A stretch of 64,000 bases of DNA from Candolleomyces eurysporus (Eukaryota; Basidiomycota; Agaricomycetes; Agaricales; Psathyrellaceae), in the NCBI GenBank assembly GCA_027579435.1, contig JANBPK010000844.1:203672-267671 (forward strand). The letters are read 5' to 3'. Below, in pieces: positions 45,071 to 57,093 of this stretch; position 1 is the stretch's first letter; each line of letters begins with the position of its first letter. The notes beneath the pieces were generated by a model. It did not search any database and was not told the DNA's origin. It saw nothing but the letters and a program-made list of their open reading frames with translations. Made by a program: the position numbers and the translations under genes.

Positions 45071-46347
45071 CTTCTGTGACTGACGTCCAATCAGAAACAG
45101 AGGCAATTTCTCGAGTCCCGGAACACTACTCTTACCATTTGACCCAGGGGAAGACGTGAATGGGGGAAAGAAAGTCGTACCAGGCGCCGGTGACCAAGAA
45201 ATTCAAGCAACGCCTCATGGCACAGGGGAGGCACACCTGAGATCCGGAACCGGAGTGATTATTCCACAGCACATTAGGCCCCCAGTAAACGCTCTAGGCG
45301 TAACAAATGTATTGCGGGACCGCCTCGCATGGTGCTGTATCCCATGCAGGACGTTTCGGTTAAATTAATTTAACGGTTCATTTGGTACAAAACCCACGTT
45401 TTGCCTGATCTCGTTTTGCTGCGACCCCACATGGTCGTTATACACGTCATACTTCTGATTCCTGCCTCGTGCTTAGACCTAACGGGGGGAAAAATGTAGT
45501 GTTGGAAGCCCCAGAGTCATAGGAGACCATAGCCGTGCACGCGTGCAGTGCAATTTATGTCTTCGCTGCGGAGGCAGAGGATCACGCCACTGTTGCTCTT
45601 CTATCGCCCGTTCTCTATTGAACTTGGATTAAATTCCTTTCTAATATGATTAATGAATAAGGAAAACACCCGGCGTCCTGGCCTGCCCGCAAGGTTCATT
45701 ATTTAGTGAAGAGGAAAGCTTGGTGAGCAGTTTGACATCGCCTCTGTGACTGTGAACTTCCCGACTAGGGCCTGAATGGACGCCGGAGCGCCAGAAAATG
45801 GACGTACAGAGACGTTTTTTCGTCTTGGGTTTCGTCTATGAGACCTAGCATAGCAGATGTCGTGATTGCGGAATTACCTACAAATAATAGCTAGCTGGCT
45901 TCAAGTCGGGACTCAGCATCCACTCTTACCATGCCCCTTGGATTCTGTTTAATTGGACTGGATCCAATCCTTCATACTTCTTGGTTTCCGCCTTTTTTCC
46001 TCCCTCCCTTTTCCTGCTCGTGTCCCTGTATCACTCTCTCATTCGTCGGCTGTCAATTTGATGATACTCTAATTTACATTGACTCTGCGAATTTCACGGT
46101 GTCTTACATCTCAGATGAATTCCGGCTCGTAACTCTGAGCCAACAATGTCGCCCACGCGCGCGTACACTCAGCTCTTTACTGACGGCCGACAAATCTAGT
46201 ACTAGGAATACCTTTCAAAATAAACTCGTTGCCGTTCAGACTTCTTTCCTTAAAATGGCTATCGTGCGACGATTCTCTTCACTGATTCGCTCCTCATGAC
46301 TCTAGAAGTACATCAAAAGTCAGGTCCAACACGACAGAAAATGCTAC
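45071..46347. other. Intergenic, no gene recognised
   Basis: 1.3 kb between the DUF6533-like gene and the divergent BTB remnants. A plus-strand open frame at 45931-46299 shows no family motif. Right end: 3' flank shared with the remnant at 48496 (CAGGTCCAAC..CA words). Confidence 0.45.
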
Positions 46348-47534
46348 CTAGTCCTTATCCATCATTCTCAAATCTTGAATCTTGTCGTTGAACACATCCT
46401 CCATTGATGAATGGAACGCTCAACGAACGGGCCAACAAGAAATTGACTACAATCCACAGCGGCGTCGCACGAAGGACAGGTGTAGCCCTCGGGTTCAAGC
46501 GGACTATGGGTATTTCACCCACCACAGCTTAGTTTCAAGAGGTCTATGGTGATGAATGGGCCAAAGACCTGCTTTTCCCGACCTTCCACAGGCCGGTAGT
46601 GTACCGTGGCCATGGTATTCTTGTCTACAAAGATTGCGTTGGGCTGATTAAAGCGTATCAATTTGGAAAAAGTGAGCCGGCAGGAGTGAATAGTGGTTGT
46701 GAACATTGAATAGTAGCGTTTTTTTCCACTTCAAAGAGCTTAGCGTGAAATGTGACAAATCTGTCGTTGGCGGCCTTGGACCCTGATCCCGAATCCAGAG
46801 AACGTGGCAAGCAGTCTCGAGGCCTAGTGCATAAAGCTCTTCGAGAAGAGGCAATACTGGTGCTGTAATGATGCTATCGATCCCTTCCTGGAACCAGTTA
46901 ACGTTAACAACGGAGTGGGCTCGAGTGAGGGTAATTTTCTCGATTCCGCTCAACTCTAGACTCGATAGTTTGCGTATCGCGTGTTGCCTGATCTGAATGT
47001 TCATGGTGGAGAAAGATCGGTCAGAGTGTGTTAACGAGTGAGTTACGTTGGCGCACTTTCTTCATAATCCACTTTGTAGAGAGTCTCAACACGCTAATCC
47101 ACGCTTCCTTACTCAACGTGAATGAACCCGCCATAACATCGTCAAATCTGACAGAGTTTTAAGATAGTCAGTCTCGGGAAATCGATTACAGAGAGCAAAA
47201 GAATGAGCTGCGTTTGACTCACTCCGGGTACATAACCTTATGTAGCGCTCCGAAATCCTCTTTCTTGTACCCTTCCAGCATGATCAGATGCTTATCGCTT
47301 CGACCTTCAGTGGTTCTAGTGTCAGTTCCGTTCGGGAGAAATAACATGTCCCCAGAGGCCTCTGATGCCTTGATAAATTCATCCCGGGGAACGCGAGACA
47401 ATCGGACTTCAACCTGCACGCATGAATGCTGAAGTATCTTGGTATAAGCCTTTCTCGCTTACCCTGAAAGTTATTGTATCCCAGTAGAAGTTTGGCTTTC
47501 GTTCGGGAGCCGTTTCCAACTGGCGATCACACAT
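46348..47534 (-). pseudogene. Divergent BTB-zinc-knuckle gene, broken (copy 18)
   Basis: The exon order is the same as in the main array but the sequence is far diverged. Exon 1 ends ERKPNFYWDTITFR (counterpart of RIRWGGIIFFK). The BTB exon reads VEVRLSRVPRDEFIKASEAS ... VMYPE. Exon 3 is DDVMAGSFTLSKEAWISVLR, and exon 4 has IEKITLTRAHSVVNVNWFQEG, LGLETACHVLWIRDQ. After LSSLKW the frame shifts, the first knuckle is lost (the counterpart at 48496 reads KCNKC), and a stop follows KLSCGG at about 46515. The end MEDVFNDKIQDLRMMDKD is only reachable beyond that stop. The start at 47534 is tentative. Confidence 0.65.
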
Positions 47535-48495
47535 ATATAGAGGCTTGGAGATGAGGGATCGATGTGGTTGTGGTTGAAGGCAAGCCTTCATGTCGATAAG
47601 AGCAACATGCCAGAGTGGCGTTTGGCGCCGGTGGAAATAACATTTGACTACAAGGAGGTCTGCGACATACCCAAAGCGTACCTCTCGAGGCAACATGACA
47701 TATGAGTTCGGTTGAACCGCTGTCAGTCGCAAAGAGAACGACATGGCCTGATTCAAGAATCCTATGTTACAAGGTCACAAGAGGAACGAGGAATCACTGA
47801 CAACGTTGAGAGATACCAGTCATATTATGCAATTAGATGCAGGTGAGGATTACCCAGGGCCTGAACATGTACACCCCTCGGTCTAAAAACCGCCCGACCT
47901 TTTACCCAGTATGTAGGCCAATTTTTGATACTCACCTTGAAGGACACCTATCACCAAAAACCACATTTTCAATTCACTTGCATCCTACAGTCATCGATGA
48001 CTGTGTGCGAGAGAGAAAGAGAGCGACAGGCGTATATTATCGAAATGATCTTCCATAGAAATGGATATCTCGGACGCTGACACCCAGACACGAGACAAAC
48101 TCGTGGCTACAGGCCACTCTTTTTTGGTCAAGCATATAGGGATCAATAGTAAACGTTGAAGCCACAGAGGTGAAAACTTCCAGAGCTTGCATGCTGTGGC
48201 CTGACGTACCTTGAGGCCTGAAGGGCCGACTCGCCTGAAACAAAGTGTCCGTTGTTGAATTGTCCAGTGCTGGCGCGGGAGACGACGCAACAGGTTGATA
48301 CATAAAGTCCCCACTCAACATTAAAGCCACGGGCTCTTAGTGGTCGACGAGAGAGGCGTCAGAAGACGGACCTCGATACCTTTTCAGGATGAGGTCTAAA
48401 GCTCACGATCAATGGTAGACGGATAGTGGACTGATAGTTCTACACGTTTAATATGAGACTTGCAGATAGTCAGGTCCAACTCAATAGAGCGCAAT
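47535..48495. other. Gap between divergent copies 18 and 19
   Basis: 47640-47760 is alignable with 49507-49620 (GACATACCCAAAGCGTAC, CTCGAGGCAA, TCACAAAGAGAACGACTTG-like words), so the upstream region was duplicated with the gene. A 97-codon minus-strand frame at 48037-48330 was not recognised. Confidence 0.45.
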
Positions 48496-49445
48496 TTAGT
48501 CCTTTTCCATCATCTTCCAGTCCTCAATCTCGCCTTCGAACAATTGCTCCACCAATAGAAAGCTCGGCGCTGGGATACCCTGGGTATGGAGAGAAACAGA
48601 TAGCCCATGAATAAATTCCTCCCGACCCACAATGGCGTCGCACGAAGGACAGGTGTAGCTCTTGCGCTCTATTGGGAAATGCGTGTTTTGGCCACCACAG
48701 CTTAATTTCTCGAGCTTTATGGTGAAATATGGGCCGAATCTGTACTTTCCCGCCCCTTCGACAGTACGGTATTGTACCATGGCCGTGATCTCTGTGTCCA
48801 CAAAGATTGCGTCGCGATGGTCAGGGTGTACGACCTTCCGACAATTTATATCGCTGCAATGGGCGCTGCTTGCGAACATCGAAGAGTAGCATTTATTGCA
48901 TTTCAAAGAGCTTAGTAGTGAACGGCAACGAATCCATCGTTGGCGGTTTTGTGAGACCCTGATCCCGAATCCAGAGAATGCGGCAAGCAGACTCGAAGCC
49001 TAGCGCATAGAGTTAGTTATTCGAGAGCGCGCAAAACTGGTGCTGCAATGATGCTACCAATCCCTTCCTGGAACCATTTAAGAACAGAGTGAGCTCGCGC
49101 GAGGGTGATTTTCTCAATGGCGCGCTCGACTCCAAGCTCGACAGCTTGAGTATCGCGTGTTACCTGATCTACGCTCGCGATAGAGAGAAGTCAGCGAGAG
49201 TGTGCGAATGAATGAGACAGGTGGCGCATCTTCTTCATAATCAATCTCGTAGAGAGATCCAGATCTGGAAGCCAGTCCAGGAAATGGTCAGTCTCAACGT
49301 GAACTAAATCCGGCGATCGGATGCTCGTCGCTTTGACCTTCAGTGGATCCAGTTTCGGCTCCTGTCGGATGAGAAAACACGCCCGCAAAGGCCTACAAAG
49401 CATTGACTAGTCTATCTCGTGGGACGCGAAATAAGGCGCCTTCAA
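48496..49445 (-). pseudogene. Divergent BTB-zinc-knuckle gene, broken (copy 19)
   Basis: The C-terminal half is well kept: KCNKCYSSMF, CSDINCRK, KLSCGGQNTHF, YTCPSCD, ending EGEIEDWKMMEKD. Upstream the helical region is interrupted by shifts between 48905 and 49170, and an inserted stop lies near 49010. Exon 3 (about 49225-49300) runs almost directly into a shortened BTB remnant (GERRDEHPI-like words near 49320-49345), so the intron and the end of the BTB domain are deleted. Exon 1 is missing: upstream sequence equivalent to 47640 in copy 18 follows the BTB remnant directly. Confidence 0.65.
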
Positions 49446-50067
49446 CATGAGTGCATAACCTCTCAAAAACAGCATGATGACAAGGAGGTAAATAGAGCTT
49501 TCGGGCCGACATACCCAAAGCGTACGCCTCGAGGCAAGGACACATGAATTCGGTTAGACGGGCGCCAGTCACAAAGAGAACGACTTGTCCCGAACTGGTC
49601 CAGGTCAGAAATACGACTTGCAAAAGAGTATTGTTCCATTACTGACCCATTTGTTCGTAGCGTTGGATTCGGTAGAAAGTTTGAAGAATAATTCCGGGGA
49701 TTTCGAAAGGTTCTGGGCATCCTGCTGGTGTTTACTATGATCGGCCAATACTTCGTGCTGCAACAACTTGGATCCAAATGAAAATTGGCGCATAGGCCAC
49801 CATGGCGCATGTCCCATCCGTGACTTTGTACCGCGCCCCTGATGAACCAGGTTTCCAAATATCGACGTACACAAACCCGGTGTGTTTGGACACGCAGACC
49901 GGGTTTTCTACTCGAACTATCTCTTTGAGAGAACCACGGGACTTGGTCAAGTGTATAGAGTCAACCCAAAGCTCTGGTGAACGAACGAAAAGTTGGTGGA
50001 TAACCGAATAGAAATGATAGTACAGTAAAGTACCCATCGTCTAATTTATTAGGGTTGGATCGCTCTG
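49446..50067. other. Intergenic, upstream remnant of copy 19
   Basis: 49507-49620 matches 47640-47760. A 100-codon minus-strand frame at 49735-50037 has no recognised motif. No gene supported. Confidence 0.45.
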
Positions 50068-51309
50068 TCATACACGGGTTTCACTGTTTTCCTTGCCACC
50101 CGAGTATGTCTGGAAATCTGCGGTGGTCTGTACCAGCGATTGCTCTGCCGGGCCATGGTTGAATGCAATTGGGGTTGAAAACTCTCCGTCTGTTGGTCTT
50201 TGCGGTGCCTTCAGCCATGAACGACCCGTCGTTATTCGAAAGATGATCATATGTGGCGAAAGTGCCTACAGGGAGTCGAGTCAATAGCAGGAATCCCGGT
50301 TGAAGCCGAGCACTTACACTGAAGGCGTAGAATAGACAAGAGAAGGTGTTGAATGCGCTGAGATACGAGGCGTATGCATTGGTGCTTCGCCGCGGGGTAG
50401 CCACGACGATGGAAGCGTAGACGAGACCAAAGAGACTCAATGGGAGGGCGGATTCGATAAGAATTGCGACAGCTCCTGTGTAAATGTTGAGGTCCGATGA
50501 AGCTGACGGTAGGAGCTTCAACATAATGCGTCGTGTATGTAGGAGTTGGAAGGAGATAAGGGCCGTCACCATGACGTTTGTTAGTACCGATAGAAATACC
50601 CAAGCCGACTCAATAGAAGCATAGGCCTCTGAGCTGACATTTGGGTCAGGAATTACAAGGAAGATACCAAGGCCTGAGACACATTGACTGTCAAGTGCTT
50701 CCGCGATCAGGAGTTGAGAAATACGTACCCACGGAAGCCACGTAGCTGAGGGCAGGTAGCACTATCAGCCACCAGCGATGTGACCACATTACATAGCATC
50801 GATACACCTTGGAATTTCGGGAAAGGTGGAATCAGATTTGCAGGTTAGGAATGACTTGAAGAGAACGTTGACGCACCAACAGTGCATCACCGATGAAAAT
50901 CACGACCGTGAACGCGACAAGACTCAGGACTCGTCCCCAAGAGCTATCGTCGTCTGCAAGGAGCGCGTCGTAAAAGCTCTCGCCAGAGGTCGCCTGGAAG
51001 AGATGTTGGAAGATCCATACGCCATCAAGTGACCCAGACAGAGCCGTGAGGATCGTTATGATAAAGCTGACGACGATGTAAGGAAGTCGACCCTTCCTAA
51101 GGTGCTTTGGGGTCTCCAGAAATACGGATAAGCCATAAATGGCCATGAAAAGGTGTATGCCTGTCGTTTTATCTGAGCACTTCGCCCAACCTACAAGCTG
51201 ACCACATTAACGTACCAACTTCGACCAAAGTAACACTCGAGTTGGCGTACCATCCCCGCGCAGAGACGTGGCCCAGATAGTCGTAGTTGATCTCCTGTGC
51301 GTCTGACAT
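50068..51309 (-). CDS. Multipass membrane protein, Agaricomycete-type
   Basis: The start at 51309 gives MSDAQEINYDYLG ... TLVEV; a GTACGT donor follows. Exon 2 is GIHLFMAIYGLSVFLE ... with helices YIVVSFIITILTALSGSL and LVAFTVVIFIGDALLV. Exon 3 begins VYRCYVMWSHRWWLIVLPAL, typical of this family. A later exon holds ESAWVFLSVLTNVMVTALIS and ALPLSLFGLVYASIVVA. A further intron (GTAAGTG...CTGTAG, about 50265-50315) leads to ALSPHMIIFRITTGRSW, the usual end of the last helix, then a 50-residue cytosolic tail ending SETRV. About seven helices are expected. It is common in mushroom-forming fungi as an uncharacterised protein; the function is unknown. Confidence 0.72.
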
Positions 51310-54300
51310 GGCAGTTGGCTAGAAAAACAGGGAAAAATCTAGATGTATTGTGTTACTGCTTCTTAAGCAGAAGAATCCGGAGATATTACAAGACCATGGG
51401 CTATCACGAGGATGTTGTGCGTGCCGACCGGAGAAAAGCCAAGACTCCCTTGTACGGCATGGAAACGACAGTTAGAGTAATTCAAGGCCCCACTGATAAA
51501 TGCTGGATGGATAGTGGACGAGGAACTTACGAGCGCGAAATGATGATCTGTCCATTGACCCGACCTTGCATATCAAAGATCACGGAGCACGGAGATGATG
51601 CAACAGCTCTGAAAGAGCAAACCTTAACTCGCTATCAGCAAATTTTTCTGGGGGCGAATCAGGGCGAATCCTTCCATATCCGTTGATCAGTACTTAGCAG
51701 GCGCCAGCCGGTGGGAACGCGCGAGGAGAGCGGAGTTTAAGGAGTAAAGCTGCAGCATGTTGCTTGGATAGAAGTTTAGCGGAAGCATTTTCTTTTCATG
51801 GGAACTTTAAGAAAGGTGGCGACTAAAGGAGATAAGGAAGCACAACAATGCTACTATAAGCCCTGCATATGGTCAATACCACTCATCGCCGAGTTTGTTC
51901 ATTCAACGGCTGACTCGATTCACGCGGCGGAGGAAAGGGTTTAGGGTCACTCGGGCGGTTGTGTGCCTCATTTTTGTAGCATTTTTCCATCCTGAAAGGC
52001 TTCTCGTGGATTCTTGAATTCAATCACCGCAAGGTCGTCTTCTGCTTCTGGTGGGTATGGGATGGGGTAAAGTTTCTCATTCCGATGTTTTGTTGCTCAG
52101 CAAGAACTCGGCGCAGCTAGCTGACTGATGGCCATTTCCTAGTCACAATTCAAGTACTGAGGGTAACTGCGGCTACTCTGGGCGCTGTGAAGCTCCAATG
52201 AATGTCTAGATGGGTTTGCGTCTTGGTAAGTATGGACCGCTGCGAGCGGACTGAGGCTTATTCTATCACTCTCAATAAGATGAGATGGGTCTAGACCACT
52301 GGGCGCTCTTCCACTGGTCAGCAATGTGCCTAGCTCCCTCAAGCTGACTCTCAATCGGAGTCGACATTTGAATTAGACAAAGATCGAGAACCACTCTGAG
52401 CAGAACCTATTCTCACTTCCACGGCAACCGTAGTGTCTGCTGGCCAACGTCATCGAGCCTTCTGTAGCAAGGTCCACCGTCCGATAAGCCCTACCATGAA
52501 GGACCATCCTCCGGGACCCTCAAAGAGTCTTAGTCTCCTCGCCAGTATTAACATGCACGGCGAAACGTCGCCGTGAGTTCGACTTCAGCCGAGATCCCTG
52601 TCCGGCAGCTCAAGGCATCCGGCTCTGATACGTCATCGACCTTCCCTCGTTTCTTGTCCTTATCTTCACTCAAAAGCCAGATTCTTCCTCGGCAGAATCG
52701 TTCAATGTTATGGGGTTGATGGTGGGTTCCGGAAGAAATTGACTACATACGCATACCCGTAAATAGATGAACGCGTGATATTCTTAGATACAGTTTAGGG
52801 GTTCAAAAATAACTGCAGCACCATATTTGGTATGTTTCGAGAAGCGGGAAAGTCAATTGAGGGTGCCTTATGACCTCTCTGGAGAAGGAGACTTCTCGTT
52901 GCACGTAGGGTATTCTAGGATCTGGATCGAGCTGGATTCCTGTCTCTGACCCTAGAGGTCCGCAGCATCGAGCGATCTTCATCACTACTCTGCATTCTGG
53001 TACGCTAGATGAGATGGCGTGAAGATGCATCGGATAATCGCAGGTGAATGTTCAGAGGAACTTCCTTCTACCCTCAGCAATCAATGAACGCTGGAATTGA
53101 CAAGATGCGCGAAATGAACTGATGATGTGCCAGGTGCGGTGCTCAGCCTTCAATGTTCGCCGTACATCGGCAACACAAACAAGTACTTCGAACAAAAATA
53201 CGTTTGCACATTGCACTTAAATAATCTCATATAACTCGACGGCCACTGGTACCCGCGCTTTGATTTCATCTTAGTACTGCAAGGCCGTATCTAGCTCACT
53301 GACCACCAAATTTCGGGCACTCTTGATCGCCATTGTTCGCCGCGACTAGCTAGAGAGTCTCAAAATTCACTAGTACCGTTAGAGTCAAACCTAAGCAACT
53401 ATCGTCCCTCACACTTCATTTTGACCTCCAACTGAGCTGACTGCGGACTGATTGTGTCGACGATCCTGTTACCAAGGCAAGACGACAGGTACATAGCCTT
53501 TTTTGACACGAGAGTACTTAAAAATAGGTTTAGACAGAGTATCGTCCACGCAGACTTTAAATAAAGCACCGGCATACGTCAGTCGACTCGGCGGCCTTGT
53601 AGTCTCTATCACTTGCACTTATCAGGTCTTACTTTGCACTAATCAGCTTGTTGTCTCTTTGCCTATCACGGTGCTCTATAAATACCAATCTATGCGCGGT
53701 GGTGTCTTGTCTATCCCTGAGAAGGTTTTGAGACGAACTCGTTCATGCTCTTGAGTGCGATTCGGGAACCGTGGACCACCGCAGGAGACGTACCGAAGTG
53801 AAGGTCTCTCAGGCACAGAGAACGCTTAGTAGATCCCGCAAATATTGATCTGCGCATGTTGAGAAATATACGTCACTTTCTTTCACCAAAGATCGTTTGC
53901 TTACCTTCGATGCAAACCTATCCATGCTTTGCTATCCACATTTCTGCCAACTATCAATTGAAAAATCCATCCAGAACCATTCGTACTTCCTTTAATTCAA
54001 GTGTTCGTCCAAGTCCACGCTCGAATCGATCCCGAGCGATTGGCTGTTCCAAAAATACGTTTCGTTTGTGGGTCCACGATGACCGGCGTCGACGTACCAA
54101 CCAGCGAACGCTCAGTACCTCTAAAAATACTCCTCGCAATAGCTATTTTCATCCAAACGTGAGCTATTATTGCGTGGCTGTATGTGCCGTCAATGAGAAC
54201 AGGCACGGCCTCCAAAGGAGGGCCCATCACACCCCAGTTCATAACAATGAGAAGGTTCCCGCCCATCGCACTTACCAATCCTTGAACGCAACCGGCACGA

Positions 54301-54938
54301 TTTTCCCACCGCTCCAGCCAATCGGTATGCGACGTTCTCAATCACCCTGAAACCTTGCCCTCCTTTCGTTCAGCACATACAAATCCGTTCGTATGCGGGA
54401 GGTGAAACAGGCGACAACCATCACCGAGAGTCCGAGTTCAGGGTGCAGAGGGATAAAGATAACCCGGTCTAAAAATAGCCTCGGATGACACGGATAAATT
54501 TATCCAGCGCAGCAGTTGTTCCAAAAATAAAACTCTTCGCGGTCAGTTGTTCTCATTTGTGCCGTTTCTATGACATGACGAACGATCACGAAGGCAAATG
54601 GATGGATGCTGATCACGACTTGTGGTTGATCAGGTGGTGATGCAGGACACGGACAGCCAAGAACGAGACGCGTTGGAGGGGCCCTCTGCAGTCGATTGAG
54701 TAGAGAAAATGACGAGAAACCGAAACTGAATTACTGCAAATTCCTACTTTACTTTCCTGTTTACTTTACTTTGCCAGGTCCGATAGAACATGATAACTAA
54801 TCAACAATGTATGCGGGAACGAGACGAACGAAACGAGAAGAGAGATAGCCAACCAACGACGAACAACAATCCATGATACAACTCACAAACTCGCTTCATG
54901 CAAAGAGAGAGTGAGTTCCAAGGGCAAGCCACCAGGGC
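51310..54938. other. Gene-poor 3.6 kb
   Basis: Only short open frames, none with a family motif; the longest are overlapping opposite-strand frames at 53856-54350. I see no array-related motif, repeat or RNA gene. Confidence 0.45.
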
Positions 54939-57093
54939 TCACCCTCTAACAACCCCACCCATCGCAGGCTCCCTCCCTACCCCTATCCCTCCTCCACCGG
55001 CCATCGATGGACTACTGCTCATTTTCCCATTTGGCATACCACCCATATTGCCTCTCTGCACACCCCCGCCCCCACCGAACATCCCCGGAAACTCCCCGGC
55101 TCCGGATGGCGAGCTCCCATAGGAAGAGGAACCACCATTCGCTCGCTCATGTGGTCCTCCATGGCCCATGCCGCGTTCCCAAGACATGGCGTTCGAGTGT
55201 GGGTGATGGTGCGGGTGGTGGTGTGGAGGTATCGGACTCTCCCTGGCCGCACTCGTAGCAGATGTCGTACCGCCTAGAAAGTCTAACCAGTGTGCGGGGT
55301 CGCCTCCTGGCCCAGCTGTTGACGGAGAAGTAGCAGAGGTTGGTGCTGCTGACGATGGAGGTTGATTTTGTCCTGGAGAGTGAACAAAGGTCTATCAGTC
55401 ATCGCAGTTCGCAACGGGCGACAGGGAAGAACGAACCTCCATGATGCACGGGCCAATCCAACCCACCAAACGCTCCAGCTNCCCCCTGCTCCTCTGTTCC
55501 CCGAGCCTTCATCCGCCGCAGGGCCATCCAAGAACGAAAACAAATCATTAGAGGACGACGCTGACGAGCCCTGCCTCGTCAACCCCGCTCCTCCAGGTCC
55601 AGAGGGAAAATCAAACCCGCCTCCGCCTCCTCTCCCAAAAGTGGATCCACGCATAGAAGGCGGCATGAAACTTGTCGGACTGCCCGCTTGTCCACCATAG
55701 AACGGCGAGGGTGCAAACCCTCCGCCATTCGCCGCACCACCAGGGCCATATGGTGGACCCTGCTGCCGACCATACGGCCCACTTCCTCCGTAGCCTCCTC
55801 CAGGTCCGTATCCACCTCCCATACCAGGATGCTGGTGGGGGTGTTGGTGATGCCCACCGCCGGGAGTAGACATACTATCGTCCGACGGACTCCTACTGTG
55901 GGGACCTCCGCCAGAGCCGCTGCTTGTGCTCTGCGCGATGGGTAACCTCCCGCCTGTGTTTGAGCGTTTAGAGGCTCGACCGCTCGTAGCGTTCGAGGAA
56001 GACGAGGTGGTTGAGAGTCGGTCGCTTGAGACAGGGAGACCGGACGAGCCGGAGGGTCCGGTCGTTGAGGAGCCTCCCGGTGTAGGCGTCGAGGAAGTGG
56101 GAATCGAGAGGTTGCGGTGTGTAGGTGCGGGCGGGAGGTAGTCCTGCAAGGTCAGTCAGCATCGTGAGGGGATCGAGGAGAAAGAATGAACGTGCATCCA
56201 TGTCACTAGGAAGCTTCAACTTGCTCCCGCTTCCACCATCCATCATCCTCCTCTTACTCCTAGGCGGCATATCATCGTCATCGTCGTCTCCATCGTCGTC
56301 GTCACCGTCATCCATCATCCGACCTCCCCCTCCCCCTCCACCCCCGCTGGAGCCTCCCGAAAAATCGGCCGGTGTTTTGAGGTCCNTTTTCGCCGTCGTG
56401 CTGTACGAGAATGAGATATCGTCAGCACGATGAGGTGGCAAAGTGGAGCCCGCAGCCAGGCCCACGACATCGAGACGAGACTCACGGTAACATGCCTCTG
56501 TACGATCTCCTGGATATCCGACGAGCAATATTGGTAGAGTTTCACTTGATGGCCTGCTCGTTCCTCTACCGGCGGCCATGGCGGGGCGAATAATTAGCAA
56601 ACGATAAAAAAAGAGCGGGGATAAAAATAGAACAAGGGGGCCTAGAGCGCGTGGGTTGACAGGGTTCTTGGCACGGGCGGGTATGAATCGTTGCCCTCAC
56701 CGCAGGGGACATCGGAGCCTAGGGGAACNGGGGGGAGAGGGGTAGAGAAGGGGGGGAGGAGACCCACCAAAGATGATAACGGCGACGTCGACCGAGCACA
56801 GGACGCCCAGCTCGTACGCCTTTTTGAAGAGCCCGTTCTTGCGCTGCGAATGATGATAAGAATAATCAGCCTCGATGCCAAGACCAAGNACAGTAGAAAA
56901 TCAAGGGCAAAAATAGCTGCAGCGTCCAACGTCTGCTCTACAATGAATAACGCAAACGCACCTTGAGGAAGGTTACTGAACGGTTTCGTTCGTGCTATAC
57001 ACGTCCACAATGAGCATCCTGCCACCGAATCGAGCAGCCAACATCGAGCACACTCACGAGAATCGGCTGTATCTCAATTTTTCGTCGTCCCAT
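54939..57093 (-). CDS. MADS-box transcription factor, RLM1/MEF2 type
   Basis: The start at 57093: exons 57058-57093, 56962-56994, 56768-56843 and 56486-56565 encode [48 protein letters not shown], then [20 protein letters not shown] and IVQRHVT: a complete MADS box with the MEF2-like extension. Next comes [13 protein letters not shown] (frame restored across the N at 56386), a glycine run, a run of aspartates and PPRSKRR. The long 3' part is Ser/Gly/Pro/His-rich and ends AMGGVVRG at 54939. In yeast RLM1 acts in the cell-wall integrity MAP-kinase pathway; the role here is inferred. Another N (55481) interrupts the Gly/Ala tract. I could not phase the junction near 56143-56192 with certainty. 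Confidence 0.88.

Noticed and set aside
45931..46299. 122-codon plus-strand open frame
   Set aside because: No signal, no splice context and no homology that I recognise.
48037..48330. 97-codon minus-strand open frame between copies 18 and 19
   Set aside because: I looked for the BTB exon 1 or core motifs and found none; too short to support alone.
53856..54350. Overlapping open frames on both strands
   Set aside because: Basic, low-complexity translation without recognisable motif or splice context; not supported as a gene.
55283..56149. Separate Gly/Ser-rich gene
   Set aside because: It joins by splicing and frame to the MADS-box gene, so it is the 3' part of that gene.
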